A stretch of DNA of 41,078 nt, taken from NCBI GenBank assembly GCA_000467715.1, contig AJFK01000212.1, positions 1-41,078 on the forward strand, written 5' to 3'. The first letter of the stretch is position 1. Every line of letters begins with the position of its first letter. Origin of the DNA: Hysterium pulicare CBS 123377 (lineage: Eukaryota > Ascomycota > Dothideomycetes > Hysteriales > Hysteriaceae). The position numbers were made by a program, and so were the translations under genes. The notes under the pieces are model-generated. The model was given only the letters and a program-made list of their open reading frames with translations, made no database searches and was not told the origin of the DNA. Below are positions 1 to 10,700 of the stretch, in pieces.

Positions 1-300
1 TTTTTTTATAGTAATAATTAAAATCTTTATTAACTTTTATTAAAAAATTAAATAAAAATAAAAGTATTAATAATTAAATTATATTAAATTATATTAAATT
101 AAATATATAAATTAATATTAGATTTATAATAAATATATATAAATTAAATTTAGAAAAGCTATAGCAAAACTATCTATCTATAGAGAATATAATAGTACTT
201 GCTATGCATTTATACTAATCCTTAACTTATGTGATACAAATATAATTATTAGATTATGACTATGATTTCACATAAGCTAATGAAAATTGCTTCGAATAGC
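1..300. other. AT-rich block at the window edge
   Basis: The first ~170 bases are almost entirely A and T, rich in TTAAAT/ATTAA runs. Base composition then rises to normal by about position 300. No gene, intron or clear repeat unit is visible. Such abrupt AT-rich edges are typical of AT-isochores or RIP-degraded transposon blocks in filamentous ascomycetes. Here RIP is an inference from composition only, because too little of the block is in view to find a transposon relic. Confidence 0.6.
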
Positions 301-673
301 TAGAAGATTGATTTGCATTGAACTGATGAACGAACTATAGGAACCCAGAGTACAAGATAGCAAATAAGAGTGAGAGCAAAGGGAGAGTGCGCTCGATGAC
401 CCGGCAGTCTACATTCTTTCTTCTCGGACTTTCAGTCCACTGGAATGCGAAATGCCATATCAAGAATAGTGGCTTATTGGGATTGCAAGGATCCAACTAA
501 GCAACAACCGCCATCTAGCCATGATGCAAAGAAAAACGCAAGATTGGAGCATGGAACCGGACGGTTGATCAGAGGAAAGCCATCAACATTAAAGGCCACG
601 CCTGCAACAAACACCCACGCCGGAACTGTATATTAAGCATTCATTCAACCATCATCCAGCAACAGGCGTCCAT
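301..673. other. Intergenic region downstream of YPT1
   Basis: This stretch lies between the AT-rich edge and the YPT1 stop codon and probably holds the YPT1 3' UTR. A 63-codon frame at 445-636 has no recognisable motif and is treated as noise. I see nothing else in it. Confidence 0.4.
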
Positions 674-1647
674 CTAGCAACAGCCACCAGCTGATCCACT
701 CTGCACGCCTTGGCCCTGCCCGATGGGTACTGTAGGCTTATTGTTGACCGTGGTCGTTCCCATACGCTCCTTGATCTGTCTAGCCATTGTCAAAAATGCT
801 TGCTCCACGTTGGTAGCGCTCTTCGCGGAAGTCTCGAGGAAAGGGATTCCAAGGCTATCAGCGAATTCCTAGAGCGTAGTGTGTCAGTGATTGGTGGAGA
901 AGGGAAATATTCACTCAGCATAGATATCATACCTTCGCCACCGTGTACTCAACCACTTTCTTATCTGCCATATCGGATTTGTTGCCGACAAGCAATTTGT
1001 TCACGCCTTCAGTTGCATATCGGTCGATCTCTTGCAGCCACTGTTTGACGTTGTTGAACGAGTCCATGTCCGTTACATCATACACAACGCAAATACCGTG
1101 CGCCCCCCGGTAATACGAAGAGGTGATTGTTCGGAATCGCTCCTGACCAGCCGTATCCCACTATCGTATAGGCAATAAGCAAGTCGAACACTGGAGCTGA
1201 GAATCAATCTTAGTGTCCACTTACGATCTGAAGCTTTACAGTCTTGCCATCTAACTCGATGGTACGGATTTTCTTTGCGTCTAGTCAGCAAAATTACCAA
1301 AGTCGCCGATTCCTCAAGATCCATAGTATTAACATACGAAGTCAACGCCAATAGTTGAGATGTAGCTCTCGGTATATGTGTCATCCGCAAAGCGCAATAG
1401 TAGGCAGGATTTCCCCACACCGGAGTCCCCGATGAGAAGGAGCTTGAAGAGGTAGTCGTATCTAGCGGACATTTAGGTTAGCTATAGTCCATCCGGTTTG
1501 CTTGGAAGTCTTTGGGAGGCAATCGAAAGCCCAGGGTTTGCTCTACAACAGGAAATGTTAGCATGATCGTCATCCTTTGGAGTAGCAGGTCGTTTAGGCG
1601 ATGAATAGGTGGCGGCGAGCGAGGGTTACGTACCACTCTGGATTCAT
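674..1647 (-). CDS. YPT1: Rab1-family small GTPase Ypt1 (5 exons)
   Basis: Rab GTPase of the Ypt1/Rab1 subfamily, which controls ER-to-Golgi traffic, tethering and autophagy from Golgi membranes. Exons on the minus strand: 1647-1637, 1461-1338, 1272-1225, 1160-933 and 868-674, giving 201 residues, the usual family length. The first exon codes only MNP plus two bases of the next codon. Visible motifs are the P-loop GDSGVGKS (15-22), WDTAGQE (62-68), NKSD (121-124), an SAK motif, and a C-terminal Cys-Cys for double geranylgeranylation. The Rab effector region (TIGVDF) is intact. All joins keep frame and use GT-AG ends; the exon 3 acceptor reads GCAAAG, which is less usual but is forced by the protein. 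The start is supported by the canonical MNPEYDYLFK N-terminus. Assignment to Ypt1 rather than Sec4 or Ypt31 rests on near-complete agreement with the Ypt1 family as I know it. Confidence 0.97.
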
Positions 1648-2274
1648 TTTGCTGACTGGATGAAGATTTTAGTTTTTACTATGTGCTCAGTGGAATTCGC
1701 AGAGCTCGAGAGAGAGGAAGAAGGTCTTGATCGGGGGTGATTGTAAGCACGAAGTTGTGAGGTTCAGGTGTGTGTATTAGCTAGTCTCCAAGCAACCCAA
1801 GGGATTACTTAAGTCACAAAGAGGATGCACAGGCCATTTCATGTGACCTGGTGACCTCACATGTCACTTCACGGCGCCATCCTTGTGGTGAACCTCACAG
1901 GCAGATGGCATTCATTCTCAGGATTTGACTAAGTCCGCCCACCTCCAGATGAGTATGAAATTAGTGTCGGTGAAGGCGCCTACAAGGTCATCCATTTATT
2001 CCGTCTGACGTCCTCTACATCACATGACAGCTGTGAGGCTGATGCACGCCGTCAGGTTGTCAAACCACAGAACTACAGACAGAGAAGAGTTATCTATTAA
2101 TTCCTATGGGACCACTTTCTAGCTCATGCGCCAAGAATTCCATCCCCAATAATACATTCCATCAAACGAGAGAAGTATGGACAAGAATCGAACTCAGCAA
2201 ACCGCCATGGCTCGCTATCGTACCAGAACCGAAGTATTTTGTATGTACCAACAGATTTGAGTTGACACAAGAGT
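1648..2274. other. Intergenic region between GGC1 and YPT1
   Basis: This 627-bp gap separates the 3' end of the carrier gene from the start of YPT1, so it should contain the YPT1 promoter and 5' UTR. Around 1840-1880 there are several GTGACC/TCACATG-type short repeats, possibly transcription factor sites. No coding signal is convincing. Confidence 0.35.
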
Positions 2275-3546
2275 CTACATTATATTGTTGAAGGCCGGGA
2301 TAAGCGTCTGCGCCAACCAAAAGGAAAAAACCAGCTTTGGGCCGGTCATGAGAAGCTTGGGAGTCAAGCCCTTGAAAAAGGCTGTCGGACCTTCGTGCCT
2401 GACCATATTCGATATAATTCGGAATCCACCCTCTGGGTTGTCAAAGTTTCTATTTTGTATTCTGGTCTTGATTACATCAAGAGGGGCCGAGACGATGAGA
2501 GATGCACTGGCACCAGCGATGGAAGCGACAAAGTTCTGCGACCAGCTCGCGGCGTTGTAATCTGTTAGTTTGAAGAAATATTCTTTAGCGGCGGCTGAGC
2601 CTCCGAACAACTAAAGACATGTTAGGGTCATATAAAACTCTACAAGATGACGAGACTTACAGCGAACGATCCGGGAGCATTACGAGCAGCTGTCCATCCC
2701 CAGCCACGGTAGAGACCGAAACCTTCGTCTGCAACGATTCTGAGTACACCTCGACCCCTGAAAGCCTCTGGGTTCGTCTGTCTCTTGATCTTGAGCACGT
2801 CTAGCGGGAGAATTACGATCTCGCCAATTCCAATCAAACTATGTCTAAAGTTAGAAAGACCTCCTCCATCACATGAGGTGTTGAGCTACCTTCCGGCGGT
2901 AGCATGCATGATAGTCTTGCCGTTACCTTTCCCAAACGTTCGATCAAAGCTGTCGCCGTGGTTCTTTGCAAGGTAGTCCCGCACGAATGGCTGGCCTCCG
3001 TATTTGTATACTCGTTGAAGTACCTAACAACGTCAACTCCAATCATCGGCACTCCATTCCTGCTAAATCAATACCTTATAAGCAGCAGCATATCCAAGAC
3101 CAGGGAACAGTGATAGGAATCGGCCGGGGACAGATGCTTGCGCCTTATCTCTAAATACGACTGAGTTAAGCTGCGAAGCAGATGTAATCTGAAGGAAGTA
3201 GATTAGCTGAAGTCGTCTCCATTGGAGTTCTTCCGATCCTACCTTGCCATAATTGCTCATCAAACGTTTCGCTGTGGTGTCGACCTTGAGGATTCAGCAG
3301 TCAGCAAGGAGAGGAAGAGGGGGCTGTTGCTTGTGAGGATGTACCGGGTGGAAGACTATTAGTTCGGCGATACCAGCACATCCTACACACATTAGAAAAG
3401 GATCGAGTAAAGTATGCATCCTAAGTCTCACCGGCGCCTAACAGCCGTGCACGCGTGGATTCTTTCTTGAACTCCTTTGCGGACGAAGATGTTCCCGCGA
3501 CTGCTTCGGCGGCCTTCGCAGCGGCCTCTTTCGTTGTCGGACTCAT
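2275..3546 (-). CDS. GGC1: Mitochondrial GTP/GDP carrier (SLC25 family, 7 exons)
   Basis: Mitochondrial carrier protein of the inner membrane, closest to the yeast GTP/GDP exchanger Ggc1/Yhm1, which supplies matrix GTP and affects iron homeostasis. Exons: 3546-3432, 3382-3345, 3284-3243, 3188-3075, 3023-2890, 2838-2661 and 2610-2275, together 318 residues, the normal carrier length. Three carrier signature motifs are seen, one per repeat: HPVDTTAK near residue 51, LPLDVLK, and APLDVIK. The first, together with AELIVFHP and KRLMSN, is characteristic of the Ggc1 branch. The N-terminus is Ala/Lys/Glu-rich (MSPTTKEAAAKAAE), as in fungal orthologues, and supports this start. Seven exons in about 1.3 kb makes it one of the most intron-dense genes here; all introns have GT-AG ends and preserve phase. 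I am sure of the carrier family and fairly sure of the substrate branch. Confidence 0.92.
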
Positions 3547-4169
3547 GTCAACCTAGGGATAAAGAGGCGGAGGAATAAGATGGAACAATCGGAAATATGT
3601 AAGCGGGTGACGAGTTGCAATTGTGAAGATGGATTGGGGAACTCAGGATAGATTGATGCGCGTGGACTTTCACCTTTTTTTTCTCGACATTCGAACCCTA
3701 GTCATTGCATGTGGCTCGACTGCGAGCGCTCAGACCATCAACTAAATTGGGGTTTCCACCCGACCTGCGGCATGTTGCTTACAACGCTAAGCCTTTTGTG
3801 TACGTAACTTGCGCGGGCTTCTACCTCTCCTTCTACATAGGCTTGATGATGGCAACTAGCTTTAATCACTTTTACTGAGGTTGAATGGCCTATGTAGATT
3901 CCTCGCACTAGAGTTAATAGGGGCAGATAGAGCTAGCCATCATATTTTTCCACTCCATCAAAGTTGTTATATCTAGGTAGGCAGCTTCCAAGGTCAACAG
4001 GCTCTGAGGTCCAAAAAACACCATTACATACCCGAGCTAGGTAGGTATTAAGAATCTACAAGCACTTGGAACTCAGGTATGAACAACCAACTCCATCCTT
4101 CCTTCAGACAGCCTTGGAAACCACACAGCTCCACCGCCCTAAGCCTAACCTATTGCCATCATATGCCTT
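3547..4169. other. Intergenic region between epimerase and GGC1
   Basis: This gap holds the GGC1 promoter on one side and the 3' end of the epimerase gene on the other. It carries CTAGGTAGG-type sequences near 3973 and 4036, related to the palindromic TACCTAGGTA words seen elsewhere in the window. No coding or RNA gene is visible. Confidence 0.35.
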
Positions 4170-5644
4170 TTAAGGGTTGTAATACTTCCGCCAGTCATGC
4201 TCCTCCCTAAACCCCAGCACTTCTCGTATCTTCCTGTTGCTTAAAGGAGCCTCCCATTCTCCCATATCTCTCGTGATTGGTGTGTTTGGGCAGTGTGTCT
4301 TCAGGAACTCTCTGGTCGGAACGACTGCGGTAATGGTGTCGTTAGTTGCATTGAAGACTTGGAAACCTAGACCATTTTTCTGAATACACAGATCGCAGAT
4401 CTGCGCAAGGTCCCTTGCATCTATGTACGACCAAGCATTGCGTTTTCTGCAACTCGGCTCTTGGATATACTTTGGGAAGTCGCGCTCATACTCGTGTGGC
4501 TCGATCACATTTCCAATCCGAAGAGCGTAGATATCGGCCTCAAACCTTCGGGCGAAACCTCGGGCAGTTCGTTCGCCACATAGTTTACTGAAGGTGGAGT
4601 ACAATTAGCATGATGTTTAATACTTCTGCTCATAGTGTTCTGATCTTCAGACACTGCTTAAGTGGATGTGGGTAGTGAACTTATAAGCGAAAAGTACAAA
4701 GGCGGTAACATAGACTTTAACTGGGACCTTCCGTACGATATGGCATACGTATCCATAGGATTCACGTCGTAATCTTCCTCGAGAGGGAATGAGTGGTAGT
4801 CCAAATCACCCTGACCGAAACAAACTTCACGGAATTATCACCAATAAGCTAATAGACACAGCTGTAGGATATTCAACTTGCCTTCATACGTCGTCTCACT
4901 GCTAGCGATGATGATTTTCCTCACGCCGAGCTTGCATGCAGCCTCTATAACATTGTAGGTGGCTAGAACGTTGCCTTTAAAGCATTCGTTGTCGGGAACG
5001 AGCATGTTTCGAGCGTATGCAGCGAAATGGATGACTGCGTCTGGTGGTCCTGGTACTGATTGTCCTTCATATCCAGCAAAAGTAAAATGTGCCGTGAGCG
5101 CATTGACTATAGGTAGGGGCACAATTAGCATGAACTTCCAAAAGGGGTTTTAGGACTGCCAGAACCCGCTTAATACGTCTGCTTATAGTGTTCTGATCTT
5201 TAAGTGTGACGTACGTAGTGAACATGTAAGGGAAAAGTACAAAGACGGGAACATAGACTTTGCACCCGGACGTTACGTACAGCACTGGCCGCTGTCCGTC
5301 AAATCCGTTTTCAATGTGAATACATTTGGATCTGGAAACGGAACAAGGTCCAAATTGAGAATCTGGTACTAAAGGTGGGTATAATTAGCATAAACTTCAA
5401 AAAGGGTTTTAGTACTACTGGAACCTGCTTAATACTTCTACTTATAGTGTTTAATCTTTAGGTGCTACTTAAGTAGAACATAGGTAGTAAACGTGCAAGG
5501 GACAAGTATAAATACGGGGACATAGACTTCCAAATGTACCCCGACCTTACGTACTCCTCGTTTCACCAATCCGGGTATCACATGCCTGCCAGCTTTTCCC
5601 GATCCTCCTGTGAAGACGATCCGTTTGCCATTTGACTGTGCCAT
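4170..5644 (-). CDS. NAD(P)-dependent epimerase/dehydratase, extended SDR (5 exons, three introner-like introns)
   Basis: Short-chain dehydrogenase/reductase of the extended, epimerase type, predicted to be a soluble NAD(P)-dependent enzyme acting on a nucleotide sugar or similar substrate; the substrate is not evident. Exons: 5644-5555, 5368-5281, 5106-4882, 4824-4737 and 4587-4170, giving 302 residues. Motifs are the N-terminal Rossmann glycine motif TGGSGKAG (about 12-19), HFAAYA after strand 4, an SSETTYG segment, and the catalytic YxxxK in MDTYAISK. An intron interrupts that last motif after two bases of the Ser codon. Introns 1, 2 and 4 are 186, 174 and 149 nt, similar to one another, and annotated separately as introner-like elements. 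Intron 3 is a 57-nt GC-AG intron with donor GAAG|GCAAGT. An in-frame ATG at 5722 would add 26 hydrophobic-leaning residues; I prefer 5644 because the Rossmann strand then begins close to the N-terminus as usual. Confidence 0.9.
4588..4736 (-). mobile_element. Introner-like element C (epimerase intron 4)
   Basis: This 149-nt intron runs from GTACGGAAGGTCC at 4736 down to CCACCTTCAG ending at 4588 and sits in phase 2 inside the Ser codon of the catalytic YxxxK motif. It shares the blocks AAAGTCTATGT, TTTGTACTTTTC, GTTCACTAC, CACTTAAG, AGATCAGAACACTAT, AGAAGTATTAA and CATGCTAATTGT with the other copies. It is the shortest member: about 30-40 bases between the AGAAGTATTAA block and the branch site are missing relative to copies A and B. 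Confidence 0.8.
5107..5280 (-). mobile_element. Introner-like element B (epimerase intron 2)
   Basis: This 174-nt intron has donor GTACGTAACGTCCGGGTG at 5280, branch site CATGCTAATTGT and acceptor CCTATAG ending at 5107. It is in phase 1. It shares ordered blocks with copies A and C over nearly its whole length, including AAAGTCTATGT, GTACTTTTCCCTT, TTCACTACGTACGT and AACACTATAAGCAGA. Removing it exactly restores the epimerase frame (GQC/FNALT). Confidence 0.82.
5369..5554 (-). mobile_element. Introner-like element A (epimerase intron 1)
   Basis: This 186-nt intron has donor GTACGTAAGGTCGGGGTA at 5554, branch site TATGCTAATTAT and acceptor CCCACCTTTAG ending at 5369. It is in phase 0, between Gly30 and Tyr31 of the epimerase. 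The core contains the perfect palindrome CTACTTAAGTAG, and the two ends (AAGGTCGGGGTA and TACCCACCTT) are nearly complementary. It matches copy B in ordered blocks and copy D especially at the two ends and the core. Confidence 0.82.
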
Positions 5645-6008
5645 GCTCTGAGAGAGCGATGCTTCGTGTAGGAGAGGTAGAAATGTAAGGTATAGAATTA
5701 GGTGGGGGGAAGAAAAAGCCACTCAATTGATGAACAAATTTTAGTTATCTCCCAGGAAAAGGGTTCTGCGTCTTAAACCTGCATCCTAATGATCCTAATG
5801 ATGAACTGTAAATTTACGTCATTATTTCGGCAGTTCTAATTTGTTATCGATACGGCACCCGTATGGCTTGCTTGCTCTCCAATAAGGAGGTTTAGCACGC
5901 GTGCCCTAGCCTTAGCACAATTTCTCTCCCCTCCCATACGAAGTCCATCTTGTCACCTCTGCCTACGCAACGCCTATACCACCTCTCTATGGTTGAACAT
6001 CATTACAC
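5645..6008. other. Divergent intergenic region, epimerase / conserved unknown protein
   Basis: A 364-bp gap between two divergently read genes, so it should contain both promoters. Pyrimidine-rich stretches occur at about 5920-5990, just before the plus-strand start, as is common upstream of fungal start codons. No further structure is visible. Confidence 0.35.
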
Positions 6009-6925
6009 ATGACCACCGGGCTGATGCCGAGGTTCATATCATACGTCCGCATCCGCCGCTCCAGTACAAAATCCGCGCACCTGACGCCCACAACCTCTCC
6101 GGCTCTGGGACCATTCTCAAGAACACTTGCCAACGCGCGGAACAGAGACGCCTCGGTCTCGGCGACATGGTTCACCAGCACTGCTCCCTGTCGCTCTCCC
6201 GATCTTGGTGATCATAATCGCAAACCTCTAGATGAACGCACCTTGAAGCTGGGCAAAAGTATGATTTGCTATCCTCGAGTGTTTTCCACGCGCTGACAGT
6301 GGGGTATTTAGCTATTCGAATACTACATGAGCGCCTTCCTACCCTTTTGGCATCGCCCCTCCCTCAAGATATCTTGTCCCCACATATTACGCTTAACCTT
6401 TTCCCTTCGACTCACCCTCATCTCCCGACTGTGAGCGGCAAGATCGCATATACTGCAGCATTATGGACTGCACCTGTAGCATGGGGAAGGGTTCCTGTGG
6501 TGGGGAATGTGAAGTTGATCGTTCTCTCTGAGCGGATGGTTCAAAATGGAGGAAACTCAACGGCTGCTGATATGCGCCACGAAAAGTTAATCGTCAAGTG
6601 GAAGACTTGTGGCAAAAGCAGAAGCAAACAAAACGAGGGCCAGGTCGACAAAATTACAGAGTTTCTTGGAGGCGATAGTCAGAGTGAAGAAGAATTTTGC
6701 GGGCTCTTCTTTTTTGAATTTGACAGTGAGGGCAGGATATTGACGCACACCATTGAACATGCCGAAGAGGGTGGCAGTTGGGACAGGACAACGAGAGTTG
6801 TCAGTGTCACCGACTGGCTGCTTGGCCGAGCATGGGGAAAGAAGCCGGAAGAGGGTACTCCAGGACTTGCTCTGGCGGAGTGCCAGAGGGATGAAAACCA
6901 CAGACTCTTAAGGAAAGGAAGATGA
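6009..6925 (+). CDS. Conserved fungal protein of unknown function (2 exons, possibly mitochondrial)
   Basis: I do not know a function for this gene. Exons 6009-6258 and 6312-6925 give 287 residues. The 53-nt intron has donor AAAA|GTATGA, a GCTGAC branch site and acceptor TTTAG; it rejoins LDERTLKLGK to TIRILHERLP in a natural-looking helix. The first ~60 residues are rich in Arg, Ser and Thr with almost no acidic residues, as in mitochondrial presequences. The middle contains NLFPSTHPHLPTVSG and APVAWGRVPVVGNVKL, and near residue 215 lies GLFFFEFDSEGRILTHTIEH, a strand-rich pattern like the end of an NTF2-like fold. I recall similar uncharacterised proteins across Pezizomycotina, which supports a real, conserved gene. 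The mitochondrial location and the NTF2-like fold are inferences. An alternative acceptor at 6299 would make a 41-nt intron, too short to be likely. Confidence 0.72.
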
Positions 6926-7741
6926 TGATAACATGTGCGTGCAGCTCAAGCACCCGCCTTCGGCTGCAGATCTCGGTGTTGGGGACAAAAAGAGGAAACT
7001 TCGCTTGTGGTGTTGGGTGTATAAGAGTGTAAGGTAAATCTTCTTTTAGTAGTTTGATTGTCTGTGCTTTATCCCCTCGGCCTTCAAATGTTGTATAACT
7101 GTAAAATAGCCTAGTATCATTAGAAATATCAAGCTCTGAGTGTTCATCTTTCAAGGTTGCAAAGCTAGGAACCCAATTAGGTAGCATTACTTACCTAGTT
7201 AATCGCCAAACGTAAAGGTTACCGGGTTAAGTGTTCAACAAGTAACATCCCTGCACCAAATGCTCCTCTATGGCACCTACTTGAGATGCGAAGTTGCATT
7301 ATGAGAAACTGTCGTGGCAGGATCTGAATACTAAGTATCAATCAAGCCCCTGGCAATCGCATATCACTCACTTCTCCGCAATTGATGCAGTGCCACTGGG
7401 GCGTTGCATGGGATGGCGTTGACAGACGTTGTGATGCCGTCTTAAAGTGTGTCGGCTAGTGATTGGCTGCTTGTGAAGTAAGTATGCGGTCGCAAATACG
7501 GCCGTGCGTGCTCAAGGAAGCTCTCGCTCGGACGTCTTCCAGCGCTCACAGCAACCCTCATCTAATTCCTGTCTTGCCGCATTGTCAATCCCTTCAGCGA
7601 CCCTTCTACCTAGTTGTTGGCTATACCTTTGCTTTCTGTTAGCCGCCGTCGCCCGCTAGCTCCCCCGCCTGGGTCGTCCTAGCTCCCAACCCCATTGCAT
7701 GTTTCGTCTTCCGCCAGTACCACAGCCTCGCGACCGCAAAC
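6926..7741. other. Intergenic region upstream of EDE1
   Basis: This 816-bp gap holds the 3' UTR of the preceding gene and the EDE1 promoter. The last ~180 bases before the EDE1 ATG are C/T-rich, as expected for a fungal 5' leader. ACCTAG-type words occur near 7191 and 7608. A 126-codon minus frame at 6807-7187 lacks recognisable motifs and overlaps the upstream gene's 3' end; I treat it as noise. Confidence 0.35.
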
Positions 7742-10700
7742 ATGTCTGAATCTACGACAGGTGCGGACCTGAGTACGTTGCCCGTGTCTGCTGCTCTCCT
7801 TCGCGTGGATAACTCTGCTAACCGCCGCTTCCTGTGCCTAGATCATCCTATCCTGAACCTGACTCCCGAAGAGAAGCGCATCTTCAGCCACCTGTTTGCA
7901 CAAGCGGACACTGAGAAGCTTGGTGTAGTCACGGGCGAGGTTGCTGTGAAATTCTTCGAGAGAACGAAACTAGCACCAGCCGTTCTGGGCGAAATATGGC
8001 AGATTGCTGATACTGAGAATCGAGGCCTGTTGACATCGTCAGGATTCTGCATGGTGCTGCGTCTGATCGGCCACTATCAAGCTGGAAGGGATCCGACTCC
8101 AGATCTCGCATTTAGACGTGGATACCCCCATAACGGACTTGGTCTTGAATGCCGGCTAACCTTCCTGCAGCTGGTCCTCTTCCTAAGTTCGACGGTCTCA
8201 GCCTCCCTCCCGCACCCGCACCTCCTAATTTTCCGGCTCCACCCGCGGGCCTTCAACCGCAGATGAGTGGTGGACCAATTCGAGTACCTCCGCTGTCTCC
8301 AGCGAAAGCAGCGGAGTACGCCTCCTTGTTTGATAAATCCGGTGCCCAAAATGGGATACTTTCAGGTATCAGTCCGAAAGATTCAACTGCTTGTCACATG
8401 GCTAACCGCGTGGGCGTAGGCGAGAATGCGAAGCAGATATTCGAGAAAGCTAGGTTGCCAAACAACATCCTTGGTCAAATATGGAATCTAGCAGACACGG
8501 AACAGCGGGGAGCGCTTGGTGTAACTGAGTTCATCATCGCTATGCATTTGCTTGCTTCTTATAAAACAGGAGCTCTGAAGGCTCTTCCTACCAATCTCCC
8601 CGCTGGTCTTTATGAGGCGGCCTCTCGAAGAGGTCCTGTACCTCCTCCGCCTGGGCGCCCAAGACCAGATGAGCCAGTATCTGCTATTCCGCGGCAGTTC
8701 AGCGGGTCAGGACCTCAACGAAACCAGAGTCCAATAGGTCGGCCATATGGGACCCCCCCTCAGTCTGCGCAACACACGGGCAACGAATGGCTTATTAAGC
8801 CTCAAGAAAAAGCCTCGTATGATACCTTATTCAATAAAGTGGACACAGTTGGACGTGGGTTCATAACTGGAGAGCAGGCTGTCCAATTTTTCAGTGATTC
8901 GGGATTACCTGAAGATATTCTGGCTGCTATTTGGGATTTGGCCGATATAAAGTCGGAGGGCCAATTAAGCAGAGACGAGTTTGCCGTCGCTATGTACTTG
9001 ATACGGCAGCAGCGAACACCAGGGATAACTCTCCCTGTCACGCTGCCATCCAATCTAGTCCCTCCCAGTATGCGGAATCAAGCACGGCCTCCTGCATCCA
9101 CTGCAGCGCCAGGGCTAGATAACTCTACCTACTCGAATCAATCACAACAGTCACAACCGAGGTCAGCGGCAGAAGACTTGTTCGGTTTAGATGCCTTCAC
9201 GGCTCCTGCCCCTGCCCAAACTCAGCAGTCGACTGGCGGTTCCGGCTCCTTCACCAAGCCGTTTGAGGCCGACCCATTTGGGAGTAAAACAGCTTCACCT
9301 ACGTCGCCACAGGCGTTCCAGCCGTCGCCACGCAACCCAGCATCCAGTTTCAAACCATTTATGCCTACCTCGTCATTTGGACAGACTCTCGCGTCTCATT
9401 CCACTGGTGCATCAGCCAGTTCCTCGCTGGCCCAACCCCGTGGAAATCAACCTCAACAGTCATCAGCAATGGATGACTTGTTGGGCGATAATGACCCTGA
9501 AGTAAGCAAGAAGCTAACCCAAGAAACTGCGGAGCTTGCGAACATGTCCAACCAAATTGGCACGCTGCGAAATCAGATGCAAGAAGTCCAGAACAAGAAA
9601 TCCACCACAGAAAACGATCTTACCAGTGCTAGTACCCAGAAGCGTGATCTAGAGCTGCGCCTTTCGCAGTTCAGGTCTCAATATGAGCAAGAAGTCAAAA
9701 ACGTCAAATCATTGGAAGAACGCCTTTCAGCCTCACGCAACGAGACAAGGAAGCTCCAGCAAGAACTGGCTATGGTTGAAGGCACATATCAAGATCTTCA
9801 GACTCAGCACCGCCAAGTAGCCACCGCTCTGGATGCTGATCAACGGGAAAACGCTAATCTGAAAGAAAGGATTAGACAACTAAATGCCGAAATCAGTCAA
9901 TTACGACCTCAGCTTGACAAGATGAGATCCGATGCCCGTCAGCAGAAAGGCATGGTATCTATTAATAAGAAGCAGCTTACAACGAATGAAGGAGAACGGG
10001 ACAAGGTCAAATCCGAGATGAATGACTTAAACAAGTCTGGTCAAGAAGGGTCCCGAAGTCCTTACCCTACACCGCAGGAGACTCCCGGCGTGGCCAGCCC
10101 AGCTACATCCACAGCGAGCCACAGTACGAATCCATTCTTCAGAAAATCTCCCCAACCAGCAGCTGAGAATACAATGTCCCCTTCAGGATTCTCTCGTGAC
10201 GGCACTGCCCAACCTCATAAGGACTTTGACAGTGTTTTTGGGAATTTTTCCTCGCCACAAACTACGGGGCCACCTCCAACATCATTTAGGTCAGACAGCC
10301 AGAGCCATGTACCGGTATTCTCGGCTCAGTCAGGCCATTCTGTGCGCTCTTCGGAACCTGATGTCCCTACGCCATCTACCTCACCACCCCTTTCATCATA
10401 CCAAGAATCTCCGAGAACTGGCGAGCCGCCTGCTCCCCCAGAATCGAGACAATTTGCCTCTAGTTTTTTGCCACTTCGCGATAACGTCCCCCGTTCTGAT
10501 TCATTTTCCTCCTCCGTTAAAGTGTCCGCTCCAGCAAGTAGATACGGTCCGACGGGAAATGAAACCCCGACAATCTCAAAGAGTTCGCCTTCAGCTACCC
10601 CCGTTCCAGAAGCTACAGGTCTAGAGCGTTCTGAGACTTCCCGTACTGAGACCAACAATTTTGGCTCGTCGTTTTTCGATCGCAATGCCACGGCATCACC

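Noticed and set aside
5067-5285. Short minus-strand frames through the long epimerase introns (for example 5067-5285 and the end of 5465-5722).
   Set aside because: They are read-through of introner-like introns; the similar peptides (VYVPVF..., FTTYV) reflect DNA homology of the introns, not a protein repeat.
6807-7187. 126-codon minus-strand frame at the end of the conserved unknown gene.
   Set aside because: It overlaps the opposite coding strand at one end and runs into 3' UTR; no motif seen.
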